Positions 1 to 11,024 of a stretch of DNA of 64,000 bases are shown piece by piece. The stretch comes from Arenicellales bacterium (GTDB taxonomy: Bacteria; Pseudomonadota; Gammaproteobacteria; Arenicellales; JAJDZL01), in NCBI GenBank assembly GCA_951813075.1, contig OX638343.1, positions 62,001 through 126,000 on the forward strand, in the 5' to 3' direction. The stretch's first letter is position 1. Every line of letters begins with the position of its first letter. The notes beneath the pieces are model-generated. The model worked only from the letters and a program-made list of their open reading frames with translations. It made no database searches and was not told where the DNA came from. The position numbers and the translations under genes are program-made.

Positions 1-41
1 TCATTTATGAATGGAAAAAAGGCGCGCTTGAGTGGGAGTAG
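1..41 (+). CDS. nuoA: NADH-quinone oxidoreductase subunit A, 3' end only
   Basis: Only the last 12 codons and a TAG stop are in the window; the frame reads IYEWKKGALEWE, the usual C-terminal tail of NuoA. It ends three bases before the nuoB start. NuoA is a small membrane subunit of respiratory complex I. The gene is cut by the window edge, not visibly broken. Confidence 0.85.
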   Translation, partial: IYEWKKGALEWE

Positions 42-44
42 GAC

Positions 45-521
45 ATGTCTATTGAAGGAATCCTGAACCAGGGGATGGTCACCACGACCATGGATAAATT
101 GATCAATTGGGCGCGTACCGGATCGATGTGGCCGATGACATTCGGGCTCGCATGCTGTAGTGTCGAAATGATGCATGCAGGTGCATCTCGCTACGATCTT
201 GACCGATTCGGTGTTATCTTCCGACCGAGTCCGAGACAGTCGGATGTGATGATTGTTGCTGGAACGTTGGTCAACAAGATGGCGCCGGCGTTGCGCAAGG
301 TCTATGATCAGATGGCAGAGCCGAGATGGGTGATTTCCATGGGTTCCTGCGCCAATGGTGGTGGTTACTACCATTACTCGTACTCGGTGGTCAGAGGTTG
401 CGATAGAATCGTTCCGGTCGACGTCTATGTACCCGGCTGCCCGCCAACAGCTGAAGCGCTCGTTTACGGCATCTTGCAACTGCAACGTAAGATTAAACGA
501 ACCAACACTATTGCCAGGTAA
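45..521 (+). CDS. nuoB: NADH-quinone oxidoreductase subunit B
   Basis: This is the peripheral-arm subunit that carries cluster N2, the last iron-sulfur cluster before quinone. The ligand cysteines are visible: the adjacent pair C37-C38 (LACCSVEMM), C102 in [11 protein letters not shown] and C132 in [11 protein letters not shown]. At 158 residues it has the normal length. It follows nuoA by three bases with GTGGGAG upstream as a possible ribosome binding site. The short form, with no N-terminal extension, is typical of beta- and gammaproteobacterial operons in which nuoC and nuoD are separate genes. Confidence 0.97.
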   Translation: MSIEGILNQGMVTTTMDKLINWARTGSMWPMTFGLACCSVEMMHAGASRYDLDRFGVIFRPSPRQSDVMIVAGTLVNKMAPALRKVYDQMAEPRWVISMGSCANGGGYYHYSYSVVRGCDRIVPVDVYVPGCPPTAEALVYGILQLQRKIKRTNTIAR

Positions 522-532
522 AGGCCTGAAAT

Positions 533-1141
533 ATGGCCGCTATCGCCCAACTTTCCCAGTCAGTTCAGGAGTTGCTCGGCGCTGATATTTCGGCATCAAT
601 GACTGATGTCGACGAATTGACCATAGTGGTGAACGCGGAGCGAATCACTGACATCTGCGCTGCCCTGCGTGACGATGATCGAACGAAATTCGAGCAATTG
701 ATTGACTTGTGCGCGGTTGACTATTCCGCTTACGGTGAAGGGTATTCAGCCAGAAAGTGGTCGGGATTGCGATATGCGGTGGTCTATCACCTTTTATCTG
801 TATCACTCAACCATCGTCTGAGAGTGAAGGCATTTCTACAGGAAGATCATCCGGTCATCCGCTCAGTCACTGACATCTGGCCGTGTGCCGACTGGTTTGA
901 ACGTGAGGCTTTTGACTTGTTTGGGATCCTGTTTGAGGGACACTCCGATCTGCGTCGGATCCTTACCGACTATGGATTTATCGGACATCCATTTCGCAAG
1001 GATTTTCCTTTGACCGGATATGTTGAGATGCGATACGACCCGGACAAGGCGCGTGTCGTCTACGAGCCGGTAACGATAGAACCGCGAACCTTGGTGCCCC
1101 GTGTAATTCGAGAGGATAGTTTCGGTGACAGAGATACGTAA
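533..1141 (+). CDS. nuoC: NADH-quinone oxidoreductase subunit C (30 kDa)
   Basis: Peripheral-arm subunit of complex I that packs against NuoD and has no cofactor. The family signature region is seen around [18 protein letters not shown] and the C-terminal [12 protein letters not shown]. It is 202 residues long, a stand-alone NuoC and not the fused NuoCD of Escherichia coli. The 3' end overlaps nuoD by 17 bases, which suggests translational coupling. The start is the ATG at 533, eleven bases after nuoB. Confidence 0.96.
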   Translation: MAAIAQLSQSVQELLGADISASMTDVDELTIVVNAERITDICAALRDDDRTKFEQLIDLCAVDYSAYGEGYSARKWSGLRYAVVYHLLSVSLNHRLRVKAFLQEDHPVIRSVTDIWPCADWFEREAFDLFGILFEGHSDLRRILTDYGFIGHPFRKDFPLTGYVEMRYDPDKARVVYEPVTIEPRTLVPRVIREDSFGDRDT

Positions 1142-2378
1142 CTACACCATGAATTTCGGGCCACAGCATCCAGCTGCGCATGGAGTGTTGAGACTGGTGA
1201 TGGAGATGGACGGCGAGGTTGTGCAAAGAATTGACCCGCATATCGGATTGTTACATCGTGCAACGGAGAAACTCGCCGAATCCAAACCATACAATCAAAG
1301 CATCGGCTACATGGACCGACTCGATTATGTTTCCATGATGTGTAACGAGCATGCCTATGTGCTGGCAATCGAAAAATTGCTGGAGATCACCGTTCCAATT
1401 CGAGCCCAGTACATAAGGGTGATGTTCGACGAAATTACCCGAATCCTCAATCACTTGCTGTGGCTCGGCGCACACGGACTGGATATCGGTGCGATGTCGA
1501 TGTTCTTATACTGTTTCCGTGAGCGCGAAGATTTGATGGATTGTTATGAAGCGGCATCGGGAGCACGCATGCATGCGACTTACTACAGACCGGGTGGCGT
1601 CTATCGGGATCTTCCCGACACAATGCCGAAGTATGAGCCATCAAAGCATCGAAGCAAACGCAAGCTTGAGGAACTGAACAGGCATCGCCAAGGTTCACTG
1701 CTGGACTTTATCGAAGCGTTCACCGACAGGTTCCCGAAGTGCGTTGATGATTACGAAACCCTTCTCACTGACAATCGGATTTGGAAGCAACGAACCGTCG
1801 ATATCGGGGTTGTTTCACCAGAAACCTGCCTGAAGCGGGGATTTACCGGTCCCATGCTGCGCGGTTCCGGAATCGCTTGGGATTTGCGCAAGAAACAGCC
1901 ATACGAGGTTTATGACAAAGTAAATTTCGACATTCCGATTGGAACAAACGGCGACTGCTATGACCGATATTTGTGCCGGGTGGAGGAGATGCGCCAGTCA
2001 AATCAGATCATCCGCCAATGTGTGCAATGGCTGAACGACAACCCGGGACCGGTTATGATTGATGATGCCAAGTTAATAGCGCCACGCCGCGAAACCATGA
2101 AGCTGGACATGGAATCTTTGATTCATCATTTCAAGCTGTTTACAGAAGGATATTGTCTTCGCGAGGGCGAGTCTTATGCCGCGGTGGAAGCGCCAAAGGG
2201 AGAATTCGGAATCTATCTTGTCTCAGATGGTGCCAACAAGCCCTACCGATTGAAAATTCGGGCTCCGGGCTTTGTCCATCTTTCCTCACTGGATGAAATG
2301 TGTCGCGGACACATGTTGGCGGACGTCGTTGCAGTGATTGGTACCCAGGATATCGTATTCGGAGAAATCGACCGATGA
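1125..2378 (+). CDS. nuoD: NADH-quinone oxidoreductase subunit D (49 kDa)
   Basis: Forms the quinone-binding site together with NuoB and descends from the large subunit of NiFe hydrogenases. The N-terminus shows the diagnostic [16 protein letters not shown] and then [12 protein letters not shown]; the C-terminus ends in [12 protein letters not shown], as expected. It is 417 residues long. Translation starts at a GTG inside the end of nuoC, and the stop codon overlaps the nuoE start (ATGA). No key residue looks altered. Confidence 0.97.
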   Translation: MTEIRNYTMNFGPQHPAAHGVLRLVMEMDGEVVQRIDPHIGLLHRATEKLAESKPYNQSIGYMDRLDYVSMMCNEHAYVLAIEKLLEITVPIRAQYIRVMFDEITRILNHLLWLGAHGLDIGAMSMFLYCFREREDLMDCYEAASGARMHATYYRPGGVYRDLPDTMPKYEPSKHRSKRKLEELNRHRQGSLLDFIEAFTDRFPKCVDDYETLLTDNRIWKQRTVDIGVVSPETCLKRGFTGPMLRGSGIAWDLRKKQPYEVYDKVNFDIPIGTNGDCYDRYLCRVEEMRQSNQIIRQCVQWLNDNPGPVMIDDAKLIAPRRETMKLDMESLIHHFKLFTEGYCLREGESYAAVEAPKGEFGIYLVSDGANKPYRLKIRAPGFVHLSSLDEMCRGHMLADVVAVIGTQDIVFGEIDR

Positions 2379-2848
2379 TGCTGTCCCAAACCGCGCTTGA
2401 TGAGATTCAGACCGAAATTGCGAAGTATCCGCAAGGGTGGGCCCGAGCGGCAGTGATGGCGGCACTACGCATCGCCCAGGATGAGTGCGGTTGGGTGAGC
2501 GGCGAGGTTATGAAAACAATTGCCAAGCTGCTGGATATTGAGTCAATCAAGGTGGCCGAAGTAGCCACTTTCTATACCATGTACGATCTGACGCCGCCCG
2601 GACGACACAAAATAAACGTGTGTACCAACATTTCGTGTGCGTTGCGAGGTTCTGCGTCAATCGTCGGTCATCTGACCGATAAGCTGGGTGTCGGACTGGG
2701 GGAGACCACGCCGGACGGGCGTTTCACGCTCAAAGAAGTTGAGTGTCTGGCGGCTTGCGGCGGCGCACCGGCCGCCTTGATCAATCAGGACTATTGCGAG
2801 AATCTCACGCCTCAGCGCATTGACGAGATACTGGAGACACTTGAATGA
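2375..2848 (+). CDS. nuoE: NADH-quinone oxidoreductase subunit E (24 kDa)
   Basis: A thioredoxin-fold subunit carrying the 2Fe-2S cluster N1a beside NuoF. The four ligand cysteines are seen in two pairs, VCTNISC and [12 protein letters not shown] place the start at the ATG at 2375, which overlaps the nuoD stop and gives 157 residues; the frame is open further upstream inside nuoD, but that part does not look like NuoE. It ends in a four-base overlap with nuoF. Confidence 0.95.
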   Translation: MMLSQTALDEIQTEIAKYPQGWARAAVMAALRIAQDECGWVSGEVMKTIAKLLDIESIKVAEVATFYTMYDLTPPGRHKINVCTNISCALRGSASIVGHLTDKLGVGLGETTPDGRFTLKEVECLAACGGAPAALINQDYCENLTPQRIDEILETLE

Positions 2849-4119
2849 CTTATCAGGAAGTACGGATCTGTCTGCCGGAATCCGATCTTGAGTCGCCCTG
2901 GACGATCGAGGCGTACGAGAGTACCGGAGGATATGCCGCCTGGCGCAGAATTCTTCTGGAAAAAACGCCTCCGGAGGACATCATCGCTGAAGTCAAGGCA
3001 TCGGGCTTGAGAGGGCGCGGTGGTGCCGGCTTTCCAACGGGTCTGAAGTGGAGTTTCATGCCCCGAAATTCACCTCAGCAGAAGTACATTGTTTGCAATT
3101 CTGACGAAGGAGAACCCGGAACGTTCAAGGATCGCGACATTCTGCGTTACAACCCGCATTCTTTGATTGAAGGGATGGCGATCGCCGGATACGCCACGAA
3201 TGCGACAATCGGTTACAACTACGTGCGTGGTGAGTTTTTTGAGCCTTACGACCGTTTTGAACAGGCACTCGCTGAGGCGCGCTCAGCCGGATTGCTTGGA
3301 ACCGATCTTTTGGGCAGCGGTTTCGATTTCGATATTCACTCACATCTGGGCGCGGGTGCCTATATCTGTGGAGAGGAAACTGGACTACTTGAATCGCTTG
3401 AAGGCAAAAGTGGCCAGCCGAGATTCAAACCACCGTTTCCTGCCCAGTTCGGTGCATTCGGTCGTCCGACCACGGTTAACAACACCGAAACCCTGTCGTC
3501 AGTACCAAGGATAATGCGCGAGGGTGCGCAGTGGTTCGTTGATCTGGGTCCAAAAAACAACGCTGGAACGAAAATTTTCTCGGTATCAGGGCATGTCAAC
3601 AAGCCCGGAAATTTTGAGGTTCCATTGGGCATTCCCTTCAAAGCGCTGTTGGAGATGGCAGGTGGCATGCTAAATGGCAGCAAACTGAAAGCTGTCATTC
3701 CGGGTGGATCTTCGGTTCCGGTGTTGCCGGCTGAGATCATTATGGATTGCAACATGGATTACGATTCGCTGCAGAACGCAGGCTCCCTCCTGGGTGCGGG
3801 ATCGGTCATCGTGATGGATGAGTCGACATGCATGGTCGAGATGCTCGAGCGAATTGCCTACTTTTACTGGGAGGAGTCTTGCGGCCAGTGTACACCGTGC
3901 CGCGAGGGAACTGGATGGCTCTACCGGCTGGTGAGGAAAATTCGCCGGGGTCGGGCACGCCCTGAAGAAATCGATCAATTGGTCGATATAGCGAACAGGA
4001 TTGAGGGTCGTACGATTTGCGCACTGGGAGATGCCGCCGCTTGGCCGGTACAAAGTTTTATCAAACATTTTCGCTACGAGTTCGAAGCGAAGATCGCTTC
4101 CGCGGTCAAAGCCGCATAG
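2845..4119 (+). CDS. nuoF: NADH-quinone oxidoreductase subunit F (51 kDa, FMN and NADH site)
   Basis: This is the entry point for electrons: it binds NADH, FMN and the 4Fe-4S cluster N3. Visible motifs are the glycine-rich [10 protein letters not shown] (residues 57-66), [14 protein letters not shown] (85-98) for [16 protein letters not shown], and the cluster ligands CGQCTPC near residue 346 with a further Cys in TICALGD. The length, 424 residues, is normal. It is joined to nuoE by a four-base overlap and is followed by nuoG after seven bases. Confidence 0.97.
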   Translation: MTYQEVRICLPESDLESPWTIEAYESTGGYAAWRRILLEKTPPEDIIAEVKASGLRGRGGAGFPTGLKWSFMPRNSPQQKYIVCNSDEGEPGTFKDRDILRYNPHSLIEGMAIAGYATNATIGYNYVRGEFFEPYDRFEQALAEARSAGLLGTDLLGSGFDFDIHSHLGAGAYICGEETGLLESLEGKSGQPRFKPPFPAQFGAFGRPTTVNNTETLSSVPRIMREGAQWFVDLGPKNNAGTKIFSVSGHVNKPGNFEVPLGIPFKALLEMAGGMLNGSKLKAVIPGGSSVPVLPAEIIMDCNMDYDSLQNAGSLLGAGSVIVMDESTCMVEMLERIAYFYWEESCGQCTPCREGTGWLYRLVRKIRRGRARPEEIDQLVDIANRIEGRTICALGDAAAWPVQSFIKHFRYEFEAKIASAVKAA

Positions 4120-4126
4120 TTGAACG

Positions 4127-6535
4127 ATGTCAGATACACCAAAATTGACGATTGAGATTGACGGCCGCGAACTACAGGCCGACCCCGGCTCAATGATTAT
4201 TCAGGTGGCGGATGAAGCTGGAATCTATATCCCCCGATTCTGCTATCACGAGAAACTGTCGGTGGCTGCGAACTGTCGAATGTGTCTCGTCGAGGTCGAG
4301 AGAGCACCCAAACCGTTGCCTGCGTGTGCGACACCGATCATGGATGGCATGAAAGTGAAGACCGCATCAAATTACGCAGTCGAAGCTCAGAAAGATACGC
4401 TGGAATTCCTATTGATCAATCATCCACTGGATTGTCCAATTTGCGATCAGGGCGGGGAGTGTCCCTTGCAGGATCAGGCAGTTGGATACGGTGGCCATCT
4501 GTCCAGATTTAATGAGAAAAAACGAGTTGTTGCCGATCACGACATCGGTCCGCTGATTGAGACGGAAATGACGCGATGCATTCACTGCACCCGATGCGTT
4601 CGGTTCGGAGAAGAAGTTGCAGGGGTGATGGAACTCGGGATAACCGGCCGCGGAGAGCACTTGAAAATTGACACGTTTTTCGGTGCTGCGGTCGATTCGG
4701 AAGTCTCTGGAAACGTCATCGATCTGTGTCCGGTTGGCGCGCTGACCTCCAAGCCTTACAGATTCACTGCAAGATCATGGGAGTTGATCAGCCACTCTGC
4801 AATCAGCCCCCACGACTGCGTCGGTACCAATATTGACATACAGACTTTGCGCAACGAGGTCAAGCGGGTATTGCCACGAGTAAATGAGCCGATCAATGAG
4901 TGCTGGATATCCGATCGCGACAGGTATAGTTACGAGGCGCTGGAAGACGAGCGTCGACTCGCTGTTCCGATGATTAGAAAAGACGAGGGGATGGTTGCAG
5001 TCAGTTGGCTGGATGCCCTCAACGCAGTGGTGCAGGGCTTGTCCGACATTATTCATAAGTACGACGCTTCTGCTCTGGGTGCGTTGGTCTCGCCAATGTC
5101 GACATTCGAGGAATTTTATCTTGCGCAGAAATTGATGCGCGCAATGGGTAGTTCAAATATCGACCACCGGTTGCGTCAGATTGATTTTTCCCTCGACGAG
5201 GATGCACCACTGTATCCGGGGATCAGCATTCCAATTGATCAGATTCCGAATATGGAATCGATTGTGCTTGTCGGATCGAACATACGGAAAGAACAACCCT
5301 TGCTTGGACTACGGGTACGCGAATCGGCAAAAAGAGGCGCGTTTGTGGACGCGATCAGTCCAATGGACTGGAAGTTCAATTTTCCATTGAGTTCCAGCGC
5401 GGTAGTAGCACCGAATGTCATGCCGTACGCCCTGGCCCATGTGCTTCGGGCGGTGTGTGAAATCAAAAAAGCGAGTTTTCCCACGGATGTATCCGATGAT
5501 TTTCTTGATGGTGCGGGAGAATTTGCTGAACGCGAGCGTTGCGCTGAAATTGCGAACCATCTATGCGAAGCACAAGATCGTGCGGTTCTGATTCTTGGCT
5601 TGTCGGTGATTTCGCATCCCATGTACAGTTGTATCGAACGTCTTGCCTGGCACATCGGCGATATTTCCGGTGCTTCGGTCACCACCTTGCCTCCGGCAAA
5701 CAGCGTTGCCGGTTGGATTGCAGGATGCCTGCCACATCGCAATGAAAACGGTCAGGCGGACAATCTGCCGGGTATGAATGCCCGACAGATGATCTACAAT
5801 TCCCGCCCCGCTTATATGCTCTTCAATGTCGAACCTTCAAAGGATCTGTCCGATGGCTTTCACGCAGCTGAGGCAATGAGCAATGCAGAATTTGTCGTGA
5901 GTTTCCAGTCCTTTTCCGACATTCCGGACTATGTAGATGTAGCGCTTCCATTAGCGCCCTACACCGAAAACACGGGTACATTCATCAACTGCGAGGGGCG
6001 GATTCAGAAGTCAACCGCAGCCGTTTCGCCGTTCGGTGAGGCGCGCGCTGGCTGGAAAATTCTCCGTGTACTCGGAAATCTGATGGGTATGGATGGATTT
6101 GGCTATGTATCGACGGAAGAAATCATGGACGAAGCTTCACCGCCGGATAGATTTTACAAACGCTCTGCGACGATCGATTCGGCGAAGGTGCCGTGTTTGA
6201 AAAAAGGCAATGGCAAAGAGGATGGACGGTTTGAACTGGTTTCTGACCCATTGATCTATGGTGTGGATCCGGTTGTTCGCCGGGCGTCGTCGCTTCAGAA
6301 CACTTCGGATGCTGAATTGTTTGGAATAGGACTTCATCCAAATGATATGACGAATCTGGAACTTGACAATGGTGACGCTGTCACCATTCGCAGTGACTTG
6401 TATACATTGAACACCGTCGCGGTTTGCGATGAACGTGTTGTACCTGGCTGTGCATATTTCCCAGCAGGAACTGAGCTTGGGCCGAGCGCTGCGAGTGGAA
6501 CCGAAATTCGGTTACAGCGGGATTCGACTGAATGA
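4127..6535 (+). CDS. nuoG: NADH-quinone oxidoreductase subunit G (75 kDa)
   Basis: The largest peripheral subunit; it carries several Fe-S clusters that pass electrons from NuoF toward NuoB. The N-terminus is a 2Fe-2S ferredoxin domain with CRMCLVEVE. It is followed by [15 protein letters not shown], the usual NuoG cysteine-rich segment, and [10 protein letters not shown] for a 4Fe-4S cluster. The remaining C-terminal half is a degenerate molybdopterin-oxidoreductase-like domain. At 802 residues it matches the short proteobacterial form. The stop overlaps the nuoH start by four bases. Confidence 0.96.
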   Translation: MSDTPKLTIEIDGRELQADPGSMIIQVADEAGIYIPRFCYHEKLSVAANCRMCLVEVERAPKPLPACATPIMDGMKVKTASNYAVEAQKDTLEFLLINHPLDCPICDQGGECPLQDQAVGYGGHLSRFNEKKRVVADHDIGPLIETEMTRCIHCTRCVRFGEEVAGVMELGITGRGEHLKIDTFFGAAVDSEVSGNVIDLCPVGALTSKPYRFTARSWELISHSAISPHDCVGTNIDIQTLRNEVKRVLPRVNEPINECWISDRDRYSYEALEDERRLAVPMIRKDEGMVAVSWLDALNAVVQGLSDIIHKYDASALGALVSPMSTFEEFYLAQKLMRAMGSSNIDHRLRQIDFSLDEDAPLYPGISIPIDQIPNMESIVLVGSNIRKEQPLLGLRVRESAKRGAFVDAISPMDWKFNFPLSSSAVVAPNVMPYALAHVLRAVCEIKKASFPTDVSDDFLDGAGEFAERERCAEIANHLCEAQDRAVLILGLSVISHPMYSCIERLAWHIGDISGASVTTLPPANSVAGWIAGCLPHRNENGQADNLPGMNARQMIYNSRPAYMLFNVEPSKDLSDGFHAAEAMSNAEFVVSFQSFSDIPDYVDVALPLAPYTENTGTFINCEGRIQKSTAAVSPFGEARAGWKILRVLGNLMGMDGFGYVSTEEIMDEASPPDRFYKRSATIDSAKVPCLKKGNGKEDGRFELVSDPLIYGVDPVVRRASSLQNTSDAELFGIGLHPNDMTNLELDNGDAVTIRSDLYTLNTVAVCDERVVPGCAYFPAGTELGPSAASGTEIRLQRDSTE

Positions 6536-7575
6536 GTACGCTACTTTCATTGTGGGGACAGTTACCTTTCGCCATTCAGGTCGCGATCGAGTCGCTTGTA
6601 AAAATTGTCGCAATCTTAGTACCGCTTCTGCTCATGGTCGCTTATGTAACGTACGCTGAGCGGAAAATTATCGGATACATACAGGTAAGGGTCGGTCCGA
6701 ACCGAGTTGGTCCGCGTGGATGGTTGCAACCGATTGCAGATTTCCTGAAACTGTTCTTCAAAGAAATTGTCATACCGACGAATGCAAATCGGGCCCTGTT
6801 CATTTCGGCACCAGTGCTGTCGCTCATTCCTGCACTGGCTGCCTGGGCAGTTATTCCGTTTACCGAAACGCTGGTTCTTGCCAATCTCGATATTGGTTTG
6901 CTGTACATACTTGCGCTTACATCCATGGGAGTTTATGGCGTCATCGTGGCAGGTTGGGCATCAAACTCAAAATATGCGTTCCTGGGAGCGATGCGCTCGG
7001 CAGCGCAAATTGTGGCATATGAAATTGCGATGGGATTTGCCTTGGTTGGCCTGCTGATGGCAGCTGGCAGCCTCAATCTGGTGGAGATCGTCAAAGCGCA
7101 GCAAGGTGGGTTGCACCAGTGGTATTTGTGGCCGATGTTCCCACTGTTTCTGGTTTATTTCATCTCCGGTGTTGCGGAAACAAATCGAGCGCCGTTTGAC
7201 GTCGCTGAAGGTGAATCTGAGATCGTAGCGGGCTTTCATGTTGAATATTCCGGAATCTCGTTCATGGTGTTTTTCATGGCTGAGTACGCCAATATGTTGC
7301 TGATCGCAACGCTTGCGGCGATCATGTTCCTGGGCGGCTGGTATGCTCCGTTTGATATTGCACCGTTCAACTGGATTCCGCCATTTTTCTGGTTGTTTGG
7401 AAAAGTAGCGGTATTTATGTTTGTATTTCTGTGGCTTAGGGCGACATTCCCGAGATATCGATATGATCAGATTATGCGGCTTGGCTGGAAAGTCTTCATT
7501 CCGGTAACGTTGGTTTGGATTACAGTCATCGGCGTTTTTCGGTTTCTGACTCCTTGGGGGTTCATTTTCCGATGA
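6532..7575 (+). CDS. nuoH: NADH-quinone oxidoreductase subunit H
   Basis: Membrane subunit that lines the quinone channel and links the peripheral arm to the proton pumps. It has about eight hydrophobic segments, the conserved loops [13 protein letters not shown] and [16 protein letters not shown], and a normal length of 347 residues. It overlaps nuoG by four bases and precedes nuoI by 13 bases. Confidence 0.97.
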   Translation: MSTLLSLWGQLPFAIQVAIESLVKIVAILVPLLLMVAYVTYAERKIIGYIQVRVGPNRVGPRGWLQPIADFLKLFFKEIVIPTNANRALFISAPVLSLIPALAAWAVIPFTETLVLANLDIGLLYILALTSMGVYGVIVAGWASNSKYAFLGAMRSAAQIVAYEIAMGFALVGLLMAAGSLNLVEIVKAQQGGLHQWYLWPMFPLFLVYFISGVAETNRAPFDVAEGESEIVAGFHVEYSGISFMVFFMAEYANMLLIATLAAIMFLGGWYAPFDIAPFNWIPPFFWLFGKVAVFMFVFLWLRATFPRYRYDQIMRLGWKVFIPVTLVWITVIGVFRFLTPWGFIFR

Positions 7576-7588
7576 ATAGGGCAATCTC

Positions 7589-8080
7589 ATGTTGAACTGG
7601 ATCAGTCAGAATTTCAAGACTTTCCTGTTGGTGGAATTGGTACGCGGTCTGAGCGTAACCGGCCGACATCTGTTCAAGCGGAAAACAACCATTCAATATC
7701 CGGAGGAGAAGACTCCGAAATCACCTCGTTTTCGCGGTCTGCATGCGCTGAGGCGCTATCCGAACGGTGAGGAGCGCTGTATCGCCTGCAAGCTTTGTGA
7801 AGCCGTGTGCCCCGCATTGGCGATAACCATTGAATCAGAGGAAAGAAACGACGGTACGCGTCGAACGACACGCTACGACATCGATCTTTTCAAGTGCATC
7901 TACTGCGGATTTTGTGAAGAAGCCTGTCCTGTCGATTCGATTGTTGAAACCGACATACATGAATTTCACTTTGAGAACCGTGGTGAGAATGTCATGACGA
8001 AAGAGATGCTGCTCGCGGTGGGCGACCAATATGAGCAGCAGATTGCCGATGCCAGAAGGGCCGATTCCGCATTTCGATAA
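7589..8080 (+). CDS. nuoI: NADH-quinone oxidoreductase subunit I (two 4Fe-4S clusters)
   Basis: Ferredoxin-like subunit carrying clusters N6a and N6b. Two complete motifs are visible, [12 protein letters not shown] and [12 protein letters not shown], each with a four-cysteine pattern. The N-terminal stretch before the clusters is the amphipathic membrane-contacting helix common in the family. It is 163 residues long and follows the gene order of a standard nuo operon, with ten bases before nuoJ. Confidence 0.97.
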   Translation: MLNWISQNFKTFLLVELVRGLSVTGRHLFKRKTTIQYPEEKTPKSPRFRGLHALRRYPNGEERCIACKLCEAVCPALAITIESEERNDGTRRTTRYDIDLFKCIYCGFCEEACPVDSIVETDIHEFHFENRGENVMTKEMLLAVGDQYEQQIADARRADSAFR

Positions 8081-8090
8081 GGGCGCTTGA

Positions 8091-8723
8091 ATGACGTTTC
8101 TGCAATTTTCCTTTTACTTCTTTGCTGCGGCGTTGATATTTGCCGCAACAATGGTTGTCACAATCCGCAATCCTGTAAAGGCTGTGCTTTTTCTGGTGCT
8201 GGCGTTTTTCAGTGCAGCGGGTGTGTGGATTACACTTGAGGCGGAATTTCTGGCCGTTGTCATGGTGCTGGTTTACGTCGGTGCGGTGATGGTATTGTTT
8301 CTGTTTGTTGTGATGATGCTTGATATCAACCTGACGCGTCTTAAAGAGGGTTTTGGGGAGTATCTGCCGATCGGTGGAATTGTTGCTGTTTTGCTGGTCG
8401 TTGAAATGGCGATTATTCTCAGTTCGAAGGTATTCGGTCCAGCTTCTATGCCAAGACCACCGGGTCAACCGGAAACCTACAGCAACACTGCAGAACTCGG
8501 AAAAATCCTTTATACGGAATATGCTTATCCTTTTGAAATTGCTGCCATCATTCTTCTTGTCGCAATCATTGCTGCGATTTCCCTGACGTTACGGCGACGT
8601 CCTGAGACTCGTTATCAGAAACCTGCCAGTCAGGTTTCAGTCAAAAGCTCCGACCGGATCAAAATAATCTCGATGGATGCGGAGAATCCGCACGCAGATT
8701 CACAAGGAGAATCTGGAAAATGA
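8091..8723 (+). CDS. nuoJ: NADH-quinone oxidoreductase subunit J
   Basis: Membrane subunit with five hydrophobic segments; the third contains the conserved [16 protein letters not shown] stretch, which in known structures includes a pi-bulge helix. It is 210 residues long with a polar C-terminal tail after about residue 170. The stop overlaps the nuoK start (ATGA), as in many nuo operons. Confidence 0.95.
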   Translation: MTFLQFSFYFFAAALIFAATMVVTIRNPVKAVLFLVLAFFSAAGVWITLEAEFLAVVMVLVYVGAVMVLFLFVVMMLDINLTRLKEGFGEYLPIGGIVAVLLVVEMAIILSSKVFGPASMPRPPGQPETYSNTAELGKILYTEYAYPFEIAAIILLVAIIAAISLTLRRRPETRYQKPASQVSVKSSDRIKIISMDAENPHADSQGESGK

Positions 8724-9025
8724 TTCCGCTGTCACACTATCTCATCCTGTCGGCGATGCTGTTCGCAATTGCGGTTGTCGGAATTTTTCTGAATCGAAAA
8801 AATGTGGTCATACTCTTGATGGCGATCGAACTCCTTCTGCTATCAGTCAATATCAATTTTGTTGCCTTCTCCCATTATCTACAGGACATGGCGGGCCAGG
8901 TCTTTGTGTTTTTCATACTGACCGTAGCGGCTGCAGAGGCGGCGATAGGTCTTGCAATACTGATTGTGCTGTTTCGAAATCGCCGTACGATCAATGTCGA
9001 AGATCTCAATAGTTTGAGTGGTTGA
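8720..9025 (+). CDS. nuoK: NADH-quinone oxidoreductase subunit K
   Basis: A 101-residue protein with three transmembrane helices, including the conserved membrane glutamates in [13 protein letters not shown] and [12 protein letters not shown] that take part in proton transfer. It overlaps nuoJ by four bases. Length and residues are normal. Confidence 0.96.
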   Translation: MIPLSHYLILSAMLFAIAVVGIFLNRKNVVILLMAIELLLLSVNINFVAFSHYLQDMAGQVFVFFILTVAAAEAAIGLAILIVLFRNRRTINVEDLNSLSG

Positions 9026-9050
9026 CGGTATACCGGAACCAATTGAAACT

Positions 9051-11012
9051 ATGCTTTTGATCTATACCCTGATTCCGGTGAGCTGTCTGATCGCCGCGAT
9101 TATCGCTGGCTTGTTTGGGCGGATTATCGGTCGCACAACCACCCATCGGGTCGCCATATCGGGTGTCGCCATCAGTTTTTTGCTTTCACTATATGTTCTG
9201 TACGACGTTCTGCAGGGGAATCTGTTCAACGGAACACTCTATACATGGGGCACAAGCGGATTACTGACATTTGAGATCGGGTTTCTGATCGACGAGTTGT
9301 CTGCCGCGATGGCAGTTGTGGTGACATTCGTGTCATTCATGGTGCATATCTACACCATTGGATACATGCATGATGATTCGGGTTACCAGAGGTTCTTCAG
9401 CTACATTGCGCTGTTCACATTTGCAATGCTGATGCTGGTCATGTCAAACAATTTCCTGCAGTTGTTTTTCGGTTGGGAGGGGGTTGGCGTGGTTTCCTAC
9501 CTGCTGATTGGCTTCTGGTTTGATCGGGATTCGGCAATTTTTGCGAATATGAAGGCGTTTTTGGTCAATCGCATTGGAGATTTCGGATTCATACTCGCGA
9601 TTGCCGCGATCGCTCATGTATTTGGCACCTTGGATTACGTTTCCGTATTTGAAAAAGTTCCTGAGGTTTCGGGTGATACTGTTTCAGGTATCGGTAATAC
9701 GCAATGGTTGTGGGTGACCGTGATTGCGTTGCTTTTGTTTGTGGGTGCGATGGGTAAATCAGCGCAAGTACCGCTGCATGTATGGTTGCCGGATTCAATG
9801 GAGGGCCCGACACCGATCTCGGCATTGATTCATGCGGCAACAATGGTTACTGCTGGTATCTACATGGTTGCTAGAATGTCACCGATTTTCGAGTATTCGG
9901 AAGTCGCGCTCACGGTCGTGATTACGATTGGTTCAATCACAGCCTTGTTCATGGCCATGATCGGCTTGGTGCAGAACGACATCAAGCGAATTGTGGCGTA
10001 TTCCACATTGTCACAGTTGGGTTATATGACAGTCGCTTTAGGTGCATCAGCGTATGCGGCCGGAATGTTTCATCTGTCGACACACGCGTTTTTCAAAGCT
10101 TTACTCTTTCTTGCTGCCGGCTCGGTCATTGTCGCGCTTCATCATCAACAGGACATTCGACACATGGGTGGGTTGCGCAAATATATGCCGATCACTTATT
10201 GGACAGCGTTTGTGGGGTCACTGGCACTTGCCGGGGTTCCCCCATTTGCAGGCTTCTTTTCCAAAGATTCCATCATCGAGGCGGTGCATGCCAGCAATCT
10301 GCCCGGAAGTGGATTTGCTTTGTTTGCGGTTACCGTAGGCGTATTTATCACAGCACTTTACTCATTTCGGATGTTGTTTATCGTGTTTCATGGAAAATCC
10401 AGGATGTCCAAGGAGGAAACAGATCACGTCAAGGAATCACCGTGGGTGATTACGCTGCCGCTGATTTTACTGGCAATCCCGTCTGTCATTTTCGGCATGA
10501 TTTTCGTCGAACCAATGCTGTTCGGGGAATTCTATTCTGGTTCGATTTTTGTGATGTCTGAGCACGACACGCTGGCTCATGTGGCAAGTGGATTGGAAGG
10601 CGAGGGAATTGGACTTGCAATGCAGATGATCGCTCACGGATTCGTCACTCTTCCGTTTTGGCTGGCAGTTGCTGGAATATTCGTAGCCTGGCTGCTTTAT
10701 ATCCGTTTTCCTCATTGGCCTGAGCTGATCCAGAATCGCTTTAATGTACTTTGGCTCATATTGGACCGGAAGTACGGATTCGATGAATTCAACGAAATTG
10801 TGATTGCCCGCACCACCCGCGTCACCGGATTGGTACTTTGGCGACTTATGGATGATTTGCTGATTGACGGCTATATCGTGAATGGGTTGGCACTCAAGGT
10901 CAAACGGATGTCGGCTAGGTTGCGAGTTGTCCAGTCGGGTTTCGTCTATCACTATGCGTTCGCGATGATCATAGGGCTTTTCCTATTGATCACGTGGTTC
11001 GCAGCAAGGTGA
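9051..11012 (+). CDS. nuoL: NADH-quinone oxidoreductase subunit L (antiporter-like)
   Basis: The distal proton-pumping subunit, with 14 or more hydrophobic helices and a long C-terminal lateral-helix region. Family motifs are GWEGVGVVSYLLIGFW, QVPLHVWLPDSMEGPTP and LIHAATMVTAG. I choose the ATG at 9051, which gives MLLIYTLIP and 653 residues, as in other NuoL proteins. An in-frame TTG at 9018, overlapping the nuoK stop, would add 11 residues that do not look like NuoL. Confidence 0.95.
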   Translation: MLLIYTLIPVSCLIAAIIAGLFGRIIGRTTTHRVAISGVAISFLLSLYVLYDVLQGNLFNGTLYTWGTSGLLTFEIGFLIDELSAAMAVVVTFVSFMVHIYTIGYMHDDSGYQRFFSYIALFTFAMLMLVMSNNFLQLFFGWEGVGVVSYLLIGFWFDRDSAIFANMKAFLVNRIGDFGFILAIAAIAHVFGTLDYVSVFEKVPEVSGDTVSGIGNTQWLWVTVIALLLFVGAMGKSAQVPLHVWLPDSMEGPTPISALIHAATMVTAGIYMVARMSPIFEYSEVALTVVITIGSITALFMAMIGLVQNDIKRIVAYSTLSQLGYMTVALGASAYAAGMFHLSTHAFFKALLFLAAGSVIVALHHQQDIRHMGGLRKYMPITYWTAFVGSLALAGVPPFAGFFSKDSIIEAVHASNLPGSGFALFAVTVGVFITALYSFRMLFIVFHGKSRMSKEETDHVKESPWVITLPLILLAIPSVIFGMIFVEPMLFGEFYSGSIFVMSEHDTLAHVASGLEGEGIGLAMQMIAHGFVTLPFWLAVAGIFVAWLLYIRFPHWPELIQNRFNVLWLILDRKYGFDEFNEIVIARTTRVTGLVLWRLMDDLLIDGYIVNGLALKVKRMSARLRVVQSGFVYHYAFAMIIGLFLLITWFAAR

Positions 11013-11024
11013 CCTCTCTGACTC